DNA of 64,000 nt from Caulobacteraceae bacterium (GTDB taxonomy: Bacteria; Pseudomonadota; Alphaproteobacteria; Caulobacterales; Caulobacteraceae): the NCBI GenBank assembly GCA_947475735.1, contig CANJLQ010000001.1, positions 186,001-250,000 of the forward strand, read 5' to 3'. Of the stretch, positions 17,923 through 31,515 are shown piece after piece; the stretch's first letter is position 1, and every line of letters begins with the position of its first letter. The position numbers and the translations under genes were made by a program. The notes beneath the pieces were generated by a model. That model was not told the origin of the DNA, did no database searches, and saw only the letters and a list, made by a program, of their open reading frames with translations.

Positions 17923-17972
17923 GCGTCGATCCGATAGCAGACGCCGGAGATTCCGTGGGCTAGGCTGACAAA

Positions 17973-18344
17973 ATGAGTTGGAATCGCACGCTGGGAGGCT
18001 TCGCCGCCCTGAACGGGGCCATGGCGGTCGCCGTCGGGGCCTTCGCAGCTCACGGTGCAGGCCCCCAGATCAAGACCCTGCTGACGACCGGCGCAAGCTA
18101 TCAACTGGTCCATGCGCTGCTCGGCTTGATCTGCGCCGTCTGGCCGGGCGCGCCGAGGCTGGTGCGTATCGCCGGCTGGCTGGCGGTGGCGGGCGGGCTG
18201 ATCTTCTGCGTCTCCCTGTCCCTGATCGGCGCGCTGGCCATGCCCGCGCTCGGGGCCGTCGCGCCGATCGGCGGCGTGTTGATGATCGCCGCCTGGCTGA
18301 CCATCGCGCTCGCGGCGTTCCGGTCATCCTCCGTCAACGACTGA
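17973..18344 (+). CDS. DUF423 family inner-membrane protein
   Basis: A 123-residue protein with four predicted membrane helices. The conserved DUF423 (YgdD/TMEM256-like) elements are clear: an N-terminal GAMAVAVGAFAAHG segment, then TGASYQLVHALLGL, and GALAMPALGAVAPIGGVLMIAAWL at the C-terminus. Molecular function is not known. It lies 28 nt before the prolyl aminopeptidase gene on the same strand and may be co-transcribed. Confidence 0.9.
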   Translation: MSWNRTLGGFAALNGAMAVAVGAFAAHGAGPQIKTLLTTGASYQLVHALLGLICAVWPGAPRLVRIAGWLAVAGGLIFCVSLSLIGALAMPALGAVAPIGGVLMIAAWLTIALAAFRSSSVND

Positions 18345-18372
18345 TCTACTAACTGGACGTTCCGAACACCGT

Positions 18373-19347
18373 ATGGCCTTTCCCGTGACCGAGACGCCCC
18401 GCCGCGAGCTCTACCCCGAGCTCGAACCCTTCGCGTCCGGGTGGATGCAGACCGACAGCGTCCACGAAATCTATTTCGAGGAATGCGGCAATCCGCAGGG
18501 TCAGCCGGTGCTGGTGTTGCATGGCGGTCCGGGCGGCGCGGTCAATCCGGCGATGCGCCGATACTTCGACCCCGCGATCTACCGGATCGTTCTGTTCGAC
18601 CAGCGCGGATGCGGCAAATCCCGGCCCAACGCCTCGCTGGAAGACAACACCACCTGGACCCTGATCGACGACATCGAGCGCCTGCGCGAACGCTGCGGGA
18701 TCGACCGCTGGACGGTGTTCGGAGGCTCGTGGGGCTCCACCCTGTCGCTGGCCTATGCGATCACCCATCCCGAACGGGTCAAGGCCTTGGTGCTGCGAGG
18801 CATCTTCCTGCTGACCAGGAAGGAACTGCACTGGTTCTACCAGGACGGGGCCTCGATGATCTTCCCCGACGCCTGGGAGCGGTTCCTCGCGCCCATACCC
18901 GAGGACGAACGGAACGACCTGATGGGAGCCTATTATCGTCGCCTGATCGGAGACGACGTGGCCGAGCGGGAACGCTGCGCCATCGCCTGGTCCAGCTGGG
19001 AGGGCGAGACGGTCAGCGTCGAGGGCCCGGCCGGACGGCCGGACAAGTTCGCCGAGCCTGATTTCGCCGTCGCCTTCGCCCGCATCGAGTGCTGGTACTT
19101 CACCAACGGCGGCTTCTTCCCGGAGGAGAACTGGCTGCTGAAGAACATCGGCCGGATTCGCCACATCCCGACCTGGATCGCCCAGGGACGGTTCGACGTG
19201 GTGACGCCGATCGCCAGCGCCTGGTCGCTGCATCGGGCCATGCCGGAGGCGAAGCTGGACATCGTCGCCGACGCCGGTCACGCTTCGTCGGAGCCCGGCA
19301 TCGTCGACAGCCTGGTGCGCGCGACGGACTGGGCGGCCCTGCTCTAA
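18373..19347 (+). CDS. pip: Prolyl aminopeptidase
   Basis: A 324-residue alpha/beta-hydrolase that removes N-terminal proline from peptides. It shows the oxyanion HGGPGG motif, the DQRGCGKS block, the nucleophile elbow GGSWGSTLSLAY, the acid GRFDVVTP and the catalytic His in AGHASSEPG. All are diagnostic for peptidase family S33 proline iminopeptidase. ATG 18373 is the natural start. No signal peptide, so cytoplasmic. Confidence 0.95.
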   Translation: MAFPVTETPRRELYPELEPFASGWMQTDSVHEIYFEECGNPQGQPVLVLHGGPGGAVNPAMRRYFDPAIYRIVLFDQRGCGKSRPNASLEDNTTWTLIDDIERLRERCGIDRWTVFGGSWGSTLSLAYAITHPERVKALVLRGIFLLTRKELHWFYQDGASMIFPDAWERFLAPIPEDERNDLMGAYYRRLIGDDVAERERCAIAWSSWEGETVSVEGPAGRPDKFAEPDFAVAFARIECWYFTNGGFFPEENWLLKNIGRIRHIPTWIAQGRFDVVTPIASAWSLHRAMPEAKLDIVADAGHASSEPGIVDSLVRATDWAALL

Positions 19348-19353
19348 ACCGGA

Positions 19354-20511
19354 TCAGATCAGGCCATAGCCCTTGGGCAGTTCGGCGTAGCGGTGAACGC
19401 GCGTCGAAAGGATGAAGGCGAAGCCCAGCATCACGGTCATCATCGACGACCCGCCATAGGACAGCAGCGGCATGGGCACGCCCACGACCGGGGCCAGTCC
19501 CATGACCATGGCCCCGTTGATCAGGACGAACAGGGCGAAGAAGGCGATCATGCCCGCCGAGCCGATGCGCCCGAAATGGCTATGGGCCGTCGAGGCGATC
19601 CGAAGCGAGATCAGGATGATGGCGACATAACAGGCCAGCAGGCCGAAAGAGCCGACGAAGCCGAACTCCTCGGCCACGGTCGAGAAGATGAAGTCGGTCT
19701 GCCGTTCGGGCAGGAACTCCAGCTGGCTCTGGCTGCCCAGGCCGTAGCCGCGGCCCAGAACGCCGCCGGACCCCAGGGCGATCTTGGACTGGATGATGTT
19801 GTAGCCCGTACCCGTCGGATCGGATTCCGGGCTCAGGAAGGTCAGGACCCGATTGCGCTGATAGTCGTGCATCCCGAACATGACGAACGGGGGGATGGTG
19901 ACGACCGCCGCGATCCCGCCCGCGGCGATCACCCGCCAGCTGAGGCCGGCGACGAACATGACCATTCCGCCTGTCAGGCCGATGATCATGGCCGAGCCCA
20001 GGTCCGGTTGTTTGGCGACCAGCAGGAACGGAACGCCGATCATAGCGACCGGGATGAGCAGCTTCCACGACCAACGCGCCTCTTGCGCGGTATGATTGTG
20101 GTACCAGCGGGCCAGGGCCAGCACGAGACCCAGCTTCATGAACTCGGCCGGCTGAATGCGGATGAACCCCAGGTTCAGCCAGTTCCGGGCACCGCCGGCG
20201 ACATAGCCCAGCGGTGTGAACTCGATCATGAGGACCATCACCAGCAGGACGGCGTACATCGGATAGGCCGCCCGGAACCACCACTTCGGGTGAACCATCG
20301 CCAGAGCCAGCATGACCACCAGCATGGCCCCGAATCGGACCAGGTGATCCATCGCCCAAGGCTGCCATTCGCCGCCGGCGATCGAGTACAGCATGGCCGT
20401 CCCGACGAAGGCCACGACGCACAGCAGCGCGACCAGTCGCCAGTCCAGCTCCGTAACTTTGGTCGAGAGCCGGTCCCGCTCTCCGGGACGGGTCAGGGCG
20501 GAAGCGGTCAC
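19354..20511 (-). CDS. rodA: Rod shape-determining protein RodA (SEDS peptidoglycan polymerase)
   Basis: A 385-residue polytopic SEDS glycosyltransferase that polymerises glycan strands for cell elongation with PBP2. It has the family motifs GARNWLNLGFIRIQPAEFMKL, KQPDLGSAM, SQLEFLPERQTDFIFSTVAEEFGFVG and PVVGVPMPLLSYGGSSM. Its start overlaps the mrdA stop by 4 nt (ATGA), so it is the last gene of the mreC-mreD-mrdA-rodA operon. About ten membrane helices are visible. Confidence 0.96.
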   Translation of the reverse strand: MTASALTRPGERDRLSTKVTELDWRLVALLCVVAFVGTAMLYSIAGGEWQPWAMDHLVRFGAMLVVMLALAMVHPKWWFRAAYPMYAVLLVMVLMIEFTPLGYVAGGARNWLNLGFIRIQPAEFMKLGLVLALARWYHNHTAQEARWSWKLLIPVAMIGVPFLLVAKQPDLGSAMIIGLTGGMVMFVAGLSWRVIAAGGIAAVVTIPPFVMFGMHDYQRNRVLTFLSPESDPTGTGYNIIQSKIALGSGGVLGRGYGLGSQSQLEFLPERQTDFIFSTVAEEFGFVGSFGLLACYVAIILISLRIASTAHSHFGRIGSAGMIAFFALFVLINGAMVMGLAPVVGVPMPLLSYGGSSMMTVMLGFAFILSTRVHRYAELPKGYGLI

Positions 20512-22517
20512 TGCGGCGGCTCCGACAGATAGGGACGCGGACCCGTGGTGGCGGTCGGGGCGGGCGCAGGAGCAGCCGATGCCGGCTGTGAGGCCCCCAG
20601 CGCGTTGGCCTCGTGAGAGCCGGGATCCTCCGTCTCGGCGAAGCCGGACTGCTCGATGCGCTGCCGGATTTCGGGATCCTTCAGAAGCGCCACCCGCATC
20701 ACCTCGCGGGCGCGCGGAGCGCCGGCCGTGCCCCCGCCCATGCCCCCGTGCTGCACGATCACGGATACCGCATAGCGAGGGTTGTCGATCGGCGCATAGG
20801 CGATGAACAGGTTGTGGTCCTTCTGGGACCAGACATTCGATTTGCGCGCGCCGGAGCCATAGTTCCGCGTCTGGGCCGTTCCGGTCTTGCCGGCCATCCG
20901 CACCGCGCCGAGGCCCAGCTGGCTGTTGCGGAAGCCGGTTCCGCCCACGTCGGTCACGCGGTTCATGCCCTCGCGAAGGACCGCCAGCATCGCGGGGTCA
21001 TAGGGCAGGTCCCGGTCGCCATCCGGAACCGTCTGCTCCTCGCCGCCGATCGACTTGATCAGACGAGGTTGAATGGCCTTACGTCCGTTGGCGAGGCGCG
21101 ACGTATAGACGGCCAGCTGCAGAGCGTTGACCGTCAGGGCCCCCTGCCCGATCCCATAGCTCGGGGTTTCACCCGGATACCATTTGCCGTCGCCCCGCAC
21201 GGGATTGCGCCGCCGCCAGTCGCGATCCGGAACCAGTCCGGCGTTCTGATTGCCGACGCCCAGATCGAAGGTCTGGCCGAAGCCCATGGTGCGCGCCACC
21301 TGGGCGATCGCGTCCGGCCCGACCTCGACCGCCAGGGTCATGAAGTAGACGTTGCACGAGTTCTTGATCGCGTCGCGCATGTCCTGGGAGCCGTGCGTGG
21401 CATGACAGGCGAACCGGCGGCCCAGATAGAAGGCCCCGGTGCAGGTGATGCGCCGATCCGGATTGGCCCCGGCGATCAGAGCGGCGAGCCCAGTCACCGG
21501 CTTGAACGTCGAGCCCGGCGCGAAGACGCCATTGATCGCCTTGTCGGTCAGGGGCCGTCGCTCATAGTCGGCCCAGGCGCGATAGATCGGTCCGGGCACG
21601 CCCGACACGAACAGGTTCGGGTCGAAGGACGGCGCCGACACCATGGCCAGGATATCGCCGTTGCGCACGTCCATGACCACGCAGCTTCCGGCTTCTTCGC
21701 CGAAGACCTCGAGCGCCCGGTTCTGAATGTCGGCGTCGAGCGTCAGGACGACATCCTTGCCGGGCGTCGCGGGGCGAGAGCCACCAACGTCCTCGGCCAC
21801 CACCCGGCCCCGCGCGTCGACCTCGACCCGGTTGCCGCCCTCGACGCCTCGCAGATCCTCGTCCAGCGCCTTCTCGACGCCGGAGCGCCCGATGCGGAAG
21901 CCGGGGTTGAAGAGCAGCTGGGGCACCTCTTCGCCTCGCTCTCGCACGGCGGTGATGTCGCGATCGGACACCTTGGCCACATAGCCGATGACATGGGCGA
22001 ACGCGCCGCCGTAGGGATAAAAGCGCGCCTCGTTCATGTCCGCCATCACGCCCGGCAGTTCGTTGGCGTAGATGTTGACCTTGGCGAATTCTTCCCAGGT
22101 CAGATCCGACTTGACCGGCACGGGGGCGAAACGCGGGGCGGCGTTCACGTCGCGGATAATGGTCCGGCGACGGTCCATCGTGTCCGGCAGCAGGCGACCC
22201 AGCAGGTCCAGCGTCTGGTCCAGGTCCTTGGTCTCGTCGCGCACGATCAGGACACGGAAGCTGGGGCGGTTGCCGGCGATGACGACGCCGTTCCGGTCCA
22301 GAATGCGCCCGCGCGGCGGTGGAACCAGGCGAAAGTTGAACTGGTTCTGGCTGGCGAGGGTCGCGTACTCCTGGGCCTGCACGACCTGAAGCTGGGCCAA
22401 ACGCACGGTCAGGGCCGTCACGCCCAGCGCCGTCAGTCCGCCGACGACGAACGTCCGCCGCAGGAAGGACCCCTGCCGCTCGTTGACGTCGGAAAAGAAG
22501 ATAGAGGGCTCGCTCAT
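20508..22517 (-). CDS. mrdA: Penicillin-binding protein 2 (peptidoglycan DD-transpeptidase)
   Basis: A 669-residue monofunctional transpeptidase of the elongasome. An N-terminal anchor (about 20-40) is followed by the PBP dimerisation domain starting at PPPRGRILDRNG, then the transpeptidase domain with the active-site S336-T-F-K339 (APGSTFKP), S387-C-N389 and AGKTGTAQ. The C-terminus has a Pro/Ala-rich tail of roughly 40 residues. It partners RodA, whose gene overlaps it. An 88-bp gap with a GCTCCC/GGGAGC hairpin separates it from mreD. Confidence 0.96.
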   Translation of the reverse strand: MSEPSIFFSDVNERQGSFLRRTFVVGGLTALGVTALTVRLAQLQVVQAQEYATLASQNQFNFRLVPPPRGRILDRNGVVIAGNRPSFRVLIVRDETKDLDQTLDLLGRLLPDTMDRRRTIIRDVNAAPRFAPVPVKSDLTWEEFAKVNIYANELPGVMADMNEARFYPYGGAFAHVIGYVAKVSDRDITAVRERGEEVPQLLFNPGFRIGRSGVEKALDEDLRGVEGGNRVEVDARGRVVAEDVGGSRPATPGKDVVLTLDADIQNRALEVFGEEAGSCVVMDVRNGDILAMVSAPSFDPNLFVSGVPGPIYRAWADYERRPLTDKAINGVFAPGSTFKPVTGLAALIAGANPDRRITCTGAFYLGRRFACHATHGSQDMRDAIKNSCNVYFMTLAVEVGPDAIAQVARTMGFGQTFDLGVGNQNAGLVPDRDWRRRNPVRGDGKWYPGETPSYGIGQGALTVNALQLAVYTSRLANGRKAIQPRLIKSIGGEEQTVPDGDRDLPYDPAMLAVLREGMNRVTDVGGTGFRNSQLGLGAVRMAGKTGTAQTRNYGSGARKSNVWSQKDHNLFIAYAPIDNPRYAVSVIVQHGGMGGGTAGAPRAREVMRVALLKDPEIRQRIEQSGFAETEDPGSHEANALGASQPASAAPAPAPTATTGPRPYLSEPPQ

Positions 22518-22605
22518 CCCGCTTCGCTCCCTGCGGGAGCTTCGCAGGACTTCGTCCCGCGCTCACCGTTAGAGACCCGTCCTTCGTAGCCTTGGCGGAG
22601 TAGGA

Positions 22606-23124
22606 TCATCGGAACCGCACGTCGCCGTCATCGAACCGCTGGATCATCCAGTCGGCCACAGGGAAAAGCAGGAGGGTCGGCACGATCTGCCACAGAAGCG
22701 CGATCAGGCTGGGGGCCCGCCCGGCGTCCATGCTGACGATCAGATACACCAGGAAGAAGGCGATGACGCAGCAGATGGCGTACCAGACGAACAGGACCTG
22801 GGTCTCCTGCCCCGCCAGCAGGTTCCGGGACCCCAGGACGACGGCGTAGACCGCGATCAAGGCCAGCGGCCAGGTCCCCAGGGCACCGCCCCAGAAGATA
22901 TCGAGAAACACCCCGAGGGCGAACAGCACGGCGGGCGCCGACATCGATGGCCGGATCAGGGGCCAGGCGAAGGCCAGCACCAGCGGCAGAACCGGCTCTG
23001 GTAGGGTCAGGCCGAAGAGTTCGACCGGCGTGGCCAGCACGATGGTCAGGGCGACGGCGATCAGCGCCGGCCGGACCAGCAGCTCGAAGGAGCCGACGAC
23101 CCGGACCGCGACCGGCCGCCTCAC
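22606..23124 (-). CDS. mreD: Rod shape-determining protein MreD
   Basis: A 172-residue membrane protein with five or six hydrophobic helices, including the MreD-like core PVLPLVLAFAWPLIRPSMSAPAVLFALGVFLDIFWGGALGTWPLALIAVYA. MreD bridges MreC and the peptidoglycan synthases in the inner membrane. Its start overlaps the mreC stop by 4 nt. Assignment is supported strongly by position between mreC and mrdA. Confidence 0.92.
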   Translation of the reverse strand: MRRPVAVRVVGSFELLVRPALIAVALTIVLATPVELFGLTLPEPVLPLVLAFAWPLIRPSMSAPAVLFALGVFLDIFWGGALGTWPLALIAVYAVVLGSRNLLAGQETQVLFVWYAICCVIAFFLVYLIVSMDAGRAPSLIALLWQIVPTLLLFPVADWMIQRFDDGDVRFR

Positions 23125-24116
23125 TCCGCCGCTCCCGCGGGCGTGGGGGGTTCCGCTGTCGCGGCGCGACGCGCGGCGGCATCGCCGATCGCGGCGGCCT
23201 GCGCCGCGTCGGGCGCAGGCGCGGTGGAGAGCCCCGCAAGCGGTGGTGCGTCGAGGACCGCCGGATCGACCAGCTGCCCGAAGTCTTCGAACAGCATCAC
23301 ACGGACGTAGTCGATGGCCCCCCGGTCGCTGAACAGCTTGACTCGCCAGCTGCCGTCGATGCCGCGAGCCACCACGCCGATGGGCACGCCGCGCGGCATA
23401 CCCCCGCCATCACCTGACGTCAGGACGCGGTCGCCCGCCTGCGCCGCGCCGACACCGCGCACGAACTCCAGCTTGGGATTGCCCGACCCGTCGCCGGTCA
23501 GCAGCGCGCGGGCGTCCGTCCGGTCGACCAGGACGGGAATGCGGCTGGCGACGTCCGTGACCAGCAGCATGCGGCTGACGCCGCCGGTCACGCCGACGAC
23601 ACGTCCGACGAGACCATGCTCGTTGATGACTGGATTGCCGATCTGGATACCCTTGCCCGTCCCGGCGTCCAGCAGACGGGCATGGACGAAGGGACCGCGC
23701 GATTCCGACACCGACCGCGCCGTCGCCATGGCCACGGGCGGTTCGGTGCGGATGCCCAGGAGGCTTTCGTAACGGGCATTGACGTTCTTCAGGGCGATGG
23801 CCTGGTCGCGCCAGGGCTCCAGCTCGGCGACCTGCTGCCTGAGCCGCCGGTTCTCCGAGACCGCGAAGAAATAGCCCTTGATGTAGTCGCTGGCCCCGCC
23901 GGCCCAACGGACGGGGGCCGCCAGCACGCCGTTGACCGGCGCGGCGACCGCGTCGAAACCGGCGCGGACGGGCCCGTATTCATGCCCCTCGCCGTCGATG
24001 CGGCGGTCCGCGAGGATCATGAGGACAGAGGCGATCAGGGCGACGACGACCGCGACCGCGGCGGTCCACGCCAGCGGCACCTTCAACTGATCGAACGGTC
24101 CGTCGCGGAACGCCAC
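23121..24116 (-). CDS. mreC: Rod shape-determining protein MreC
   Basis: A 331-residue elongasome protein anchored by one N-terminal helix (about 14-34), with a short coiled coil (ENRRLRQQVAELEPW) and a periplasmic beta domain containing VINEHGLVGRVVGV, LLVTDVASRIPVLVDRT and GDRVLTSGDGGGMPRGVPIG, typical of MreC. The GTG at 24116 has GGAAGG seven nt upstream and is preferred to the TTG at 24131. The C-terminal tail is Pro/Ala-rich. The gap to mreB contains a palindromic repeat, so mreCD-mrdA-rodA may have their own promoter near 24120-24230. Confidence 0.94.
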   Translation of the reverse strand: MAFRDGPFDQLKVPLAWTAAVAVVVALIASVLMILADRRIDGEGHEYGPVRAGFDAVAAPVNGVLAAPVRWAGGASDYIKGYFFAVSENRRLRQQVAELEPWRDQAIALKNVNARYESLLGIRTEPPVAMATARSVSESRGPFVHARLLDAGTGKGIQIGNPVINEHGLVGRVVGVTGGVSRMLLVTDVASRIPVLVDRTDARALLTGDGSGNPKLEFVRGVGAAQAGDRVLTSGDGGGMPRGVPIGVVARGIDGSWRVKLFSDRGAIDYVRVMLFEDFGQLVDPAVLDAPPLAGLSTAPAPDAAQAAAIGDAAARRAATAEPPTPAGAAE

Positions 24117-24236
24117 GGCCTTGCCTTCCAAAAGAGGTCAGAATCAGCGGGACGCCTCCCGCCGCTGTGGGCAGCCTATCGCAAAAAGCGGGCCAGATTG
24201 GAACCGGCGAATTCGCTGCAATCACGGGGATTTGCT

Positions 24237-24367
24237 ACTCCTCCCCCGTTGGAGGGAGGTGGCGCGGCGCGCCTTCGCGACGTGATGGAGGGGGCCAACC
24301 GCGAATGGGGTATTTGGGGCGAGCCCCCTCCACCCCTTCGGGGTCCCGCTCCCCCTATGGGTGAGGA

Positions 24368-24370
<3 letters not shown>
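24237..24370. repeat. GC-rich palindromic repeat, copy A (mreB-mreC gap)
   Basis: About 134 bp built of CTCCCCC-type and GGGGGAG-type arms. There are short hairpins at both ends (CTCCCCCGTTGGAGGGAG on the left, CCCCCTATGGGTGAGG on the right) and a central GGAGGGGGC...GCCCCCTCC pair. The right edge ATTA is the complement of the mreB stop TAA. The central part has the orientation of copy B, while the right arm (TTCGGGGTCCCGCTCCCCCTA) resembles that of copies C and D. Confidence 0.8.
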
Positions 24371-25417
<1,047 letters not shown>

Positions 25418-25637
25418 TTACCGTTCGGTTTGGGCCGTATGGGGGCGATGCTGATCCAGCCCGTTTCGGCGACGCCCCGACCGAGGCGCATCCCCATACG
25501 CGTTCGGCCTCCTGATCGTCCTCGCCTGACGGACTGAGCGCCCGTTTGCCCGCTGCTACAGGCGATTACAAGTCCTGATCCCGCACACGGAGCCCGAGAG
25601 GATCACGACCCGGTTACAGCTCCGCTTCGACCGCCGC

Positions 25638-26081
25638 TCAGGCCGCGTGCACCGCCTCGGCCGGCAACAACGATATGTCATCGACCAGGGGATACAGCTC
25701 CGTATTCTCACGCTCCACACGCATCGCCAGAGCCCCGATGACACCGTTGGTGGCCAGGCCGAACCGTGTCGGCGAGTGCAGGATCGCGCTCGCGGTCCAG
25801 AGATCACGATAGGCGTCCCAGGCTCCGTGGAGGCCTCCCATTTCTTCGAAGCAGGCGGTCGCGAAGGACCGGATGGCGGCGTCGGTAGAGGTCATCAGAA
25901 GCGGATACAGCCAGGCGTCCTCCGCCGTCAGATGATCAACCAGCAATCGGTCGAGCCCAAGGATCGCGGCCCGCGCCTCGGCGGCGACGTCAGGGGTCAT
26001 GCGGGCGCGGGCGAGCCCTGCCAGGGTGCTGGCCTGACGAAGGATTCGGTCGTGTTCCGTGAGAAGTTTCGACGTCGGCAT
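25638..26081 (-). CDS. Hemerythrin domain-containing protein
   Basis: A 147-residue helical protein with the spaced His/Glu ligands of a hemerythrin-type di-iron site: LLTEHDRIL near the start, LVDHLTAEDAWLYPLL in the middle and RVERENTELYPLVDDI near the end. Such proteins bind O2 or act in redox and iron sensing. It has no signal peptide and stands alone between mreB and a TVP38 gene. The 229-bp gap on the mreB side shows no further feature beyond room for the mreB promoter. Confidence 0.8.
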   Translation of the reverse strand: MPTSKLLTEHDRILRQASTLAGLARARMTPDVAAEARAAILGLDRLLVDHLTAEDAWLYPLLMTSTDAAIRSFATACFEEMGGLHGAWDAYRDLWTASAILHSPTRFGLATNGVIGALAMRVERENTELYPLVDDISLLPAEAVHAA

Positions 26082-26159
26082 CGCGGCCTCCTGATCGTGA
26101 CAACTCTATGACGGGTCGAGTAACGAAAGGCTAACGAAGCCCTACGTTGAAACACCTAG

Positions 26160-29182
<3,023 letters not shown>

Positions 29183-29282
29183 ACCTCGCGGCGCGAGGGG
29201 AGTTCGCGTCGCCCGATCGCTCGCCCTTGCGGCGCGGCGTCACGGCGGACAATGGTGACCCGGCCATGAAGGGTCAAGCCGC

Positions 29283-30059
29283 GTGACCGTCGCATCCCCA
29301 CCCCCGCGAGGGGCCGAGCCGCTGGACGAACCGACGGAGAACGCCCTGCTGGGCGGAAAGGTCCGCCTGTTGCAGCCCGCCAAAGGTTATCGCGCGGGGA
29401 TGGACGCGGCGCTGCTGGCAGCGGCCGTCCCCGCCCGGCCTGGCGAGACGGTGCTGGAGGCCGGTTGCGGGGCGGGCGCGGTGCTGACGCAGATCGCGGC
29501 GAGGCGGCCAGGCGTGACCTTGACCGGGGTGGAGCGGGATGCGGTCGTGGCCGGCCTGGCAAGACGGAACGCGGCCCTGAACGGCTGGAGCGACCGGATG
29601 ACGGTGATCGAGGGCGACGTCGGACGGGGGTTCAAGGCGCTGGACCTCGCGCGCGCCGACTGGGCGGTGTCGAACCCGCCGTTCTTCGACGACGAGGGCG
29701 CGCTGCGAGCCCCCTCCCCGGCCAAGCGCGGGGCGTGGATCGCCGACGACGGGCTGGCAGCGTGGACGCGCTTCCTGACCGACGGAGTGAAGGACGGGGG
29801 ACGGATCGTCATCGTGCACCGTGCGGACCGGCTGGCCGACCTGCTGGGTCTGCTGGGCGAACGGTGCGGGTCCTTCGCCATCCGGCCGATCCAGCCCTTC
29901 GTCGACGAACCGGCCAAGCGGGTGCTGATCCAGGCCGTCCGGGGGGGCCGTGCGCCGCTGCGGCTGTTGCCGGCCCTGGTGCTGCACGACCGGTCGGGGG
30001 CCAAACACACGGCGGAGGCCGAGGCGATCCTGACCGGGGCGGCCGGCTTGGACTCGTGA
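29283..30059 (+). CDS. tRNA1(Val) adenine-N6-methyltransferase-like SAM methyltransferase
   Basis: A 258-residue class I methyltransferase starting at GTG 29283. It has a SAM-binding motif VLEAGCGAGAVLTQIA and the N6-adenine/glutamine methyltransferase signature NPPF at 131-134. The N-terminal LLGGKVRLLQPAKGYRAGMDAALLAAAVP matches the TrmN6/YfiC family, which methylates A37 of tRNA-Val; HemK-like targets are less likely given its short N-terminus. Divergent from the polyprenyl synthase. Confidence 0.82.
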   Translation: MTVASPPPRGAEPLDEPTENALLGGKVRLLQPAKGYRAGMDAALLAAAVPARPGETVLEAGCGAGAVLTQIAARRPGVTLTGVERDAVVAGLARRNAALNGWSDRMTVIEGDVGRGFKALDLARADWAVSNPPFFDDEGALRAPSPAKRGAWIADDGLAAWTRFLTDGVKDGGRIVIVHRADRLADLLGLLGERCGSFAIRPIQPFVDEPAKRVLIQAVRGGRAPLRLLPALVLHDRSGAKHTAEAEAILTGAAGLDS

Positions 30060-30238
30060 GACACCGAGTCCAACGGGTGCAACGGCAGCCTCAATCTCTG
30101 AGAACATTTCCATAGGTTATTGTTATCGTTGTTTTTTATTTGCTCTCGGAAAAGTCCGCGGAGTACAATCAGTTTTGGGGTAAGCGATCTGGCGAGGCTC
30201 AGACTTGCCCACCCGACCGAGGCGCGCTTCAGTGACCC
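30060..30238. other. Intergenic segment with an AT-rich block
   Basis: No gene is seen in these 179 bases. Positions 30105-30150 are strikingly AT-rich (for example TTGTTATCGTTG and TTTTTTATTTGC) in a genome that is otherwise about two-thirds GC. The block probably carries the promoter of the following exported amidohydrolase, or is a trace of foreign DNA. Confidence 0.5.
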
Positions 30239-31504
30239 ATGCGCCTGATCCTGATCCTCGCCGCCCTGCTGCTGGCCCCGACCGTTCAGGCGCAGGAGGC
30301 CCTGTTGTTGAGGCCCGAACGGGTATTCGACGGGGTCGATCCCCGGCCGCGCCTGGGCTGGAGCGTCCTGGTGCGCGGCAACCGGATCGAGGCGGCGGGG
30401 CCCGACGTGGTGGTGCCCGCCGATGCGCGGATCATCGACCTGCCCGGCCAGACCCTGATGCCGGGAATGATCGAGGGACATTCCCACCTGTTCCTGCACC
30501 CCTATGACGAGACCCCGTGGGACCAGCAGGTGCTGTACGAGCCTCTGGCGCTGAGGACCGCGCGGGCGGTCAACCACGCCCGGGCGACCCTGATGGCGGG
30601 ATTCACGACCGTGCGGGATCTGGGGACCGAGGGGGCGGGTTACGCCGACGCGGGCCTGCGTCGCGCCATCGCCGAGGGCATCGTTCCGGGTCCACGCATG
30701 CTGATCGCCAGCCGAGCGATCGTCGCCACCGGTGCCTATGGTCCCAAGGGGTTCGAGCCGGGCGTGCCGGTGCCTCTGGGGGCCGAAGAGGCGGATGGCG
30801 ACGATCTGGTCCGCGTCGTACGGAGCCAGATCGGGGCGGGGGCGGACCTGATTAAACTGTATGCCGACTATCGCTGGGGGCCGGGCGAGCCGAGCCGGCC
30901 GACCTTCTCCCAGACCGAGCTGACCGAGGCGGTCGAGGCGGCTCATTCCGCGGGGCGGCAAGTCGCCATCCATGCCGGGACGGTCGAGGGGATGCGGCGA
31001 TCCATCCTCGCGGGGGCCGACGTCCTGGAGCACGGCGACGCGGGCACGCCCGAGATCTTTCGCCTGATGGCCGAGCAGGGCGTGGCCCTGTGCCCCACCC
31101 TGGCGGCGACCGAATCGGTCACCCGCTATCGCGGCTGGGACGGGACCGAGCCGGCGCCGCAGAACGTCCTGACCAAGCGGGCCGCCTTTGCCGCCGCGCG
31201 CGAGGCCGGGGTGTCGATCTGCATGGGCGGCGACGTCGGCGTCTATGCCCACGGCAACAACGCCCTGGAGATGGAACTGATGGCGGCCCAAGGGATGTCG
31301 GCGTCCGAGGTTCTGATCGCCGCGACCTCGGGCAATGCGGCGATCTTCGACCTGAGCGACCGGGGCGCGGTCCGGGCCGGGCTGCTGGCCGATCTGGTGG
31401 CGGTCGAGGGCGATCCGACGACGGACATCGCGGCCGTCCGGGCGGTGCGGCTGGTGATCAAGGACGGCCAGATCGCGCGCGACGAGACGGCCCAGCCGCG
31501 CTAG
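30239..31504 (+). CDS. Exported metal-dependent amidohydrolase (imidazolonepropionase/prolidase-like)
   Basis: A 421-residue amidohydrolase-superfamily enzyme with a signal peptide (residues 1-18, TVQAQE). Metal-binding elements are present: H81-S-H83 after a TLMPGMIEGH block, a LIKLYADY lysine position, AIHAG, LEHGD and the late GGDVGVYAHGNN. The composite beta-sandwich ends VRAGLLADLVAVEGDP, as in imidazolonepropionase-like and Xaa-Pro dipeptidase-like members. The substrate is probably a peptide or cyclic amide in the periplasm, but this cannot be resolved. Confidence 0.86.
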   Translation: MRLILILAALLLAPTVQAQEALLLRPERVFDGVDPRPRLGWSVLVRGNRIEAAGPDVVVPADARIIDLPGQTLMPGMIEGHSHLFLHPYDETPWDQQVLYEPLALRTARAVNHARATLMAGFTTVRDLGTEGAGYADAGLRRAIAEGIVPGPRMLIASRAIVATGAYGPKGFEPGVPVPLGAEEADGDDLVRVVRSQIGAGADLIKLYADYRWGPGEPSRPTFSQTELTEAVEAAHSAGRQVAIHAGTVEGMRRSILAGADVLEHGDAGTPEIFRLMAEQGVALCPTLAATESVTRYRGWDGTEPAPQNVLTKRAAFAAAREAGVSICMGGDVGVYAHGNNALEMELMAAQGMSASEVLIAATSGNAAIFDLSDRGAVRAGLLADLVAVEGDPTTDIAAVRAVRLVIKDGQIARDETAQPR

Positions 31505-31515
31505 ACGCCTGCGCC

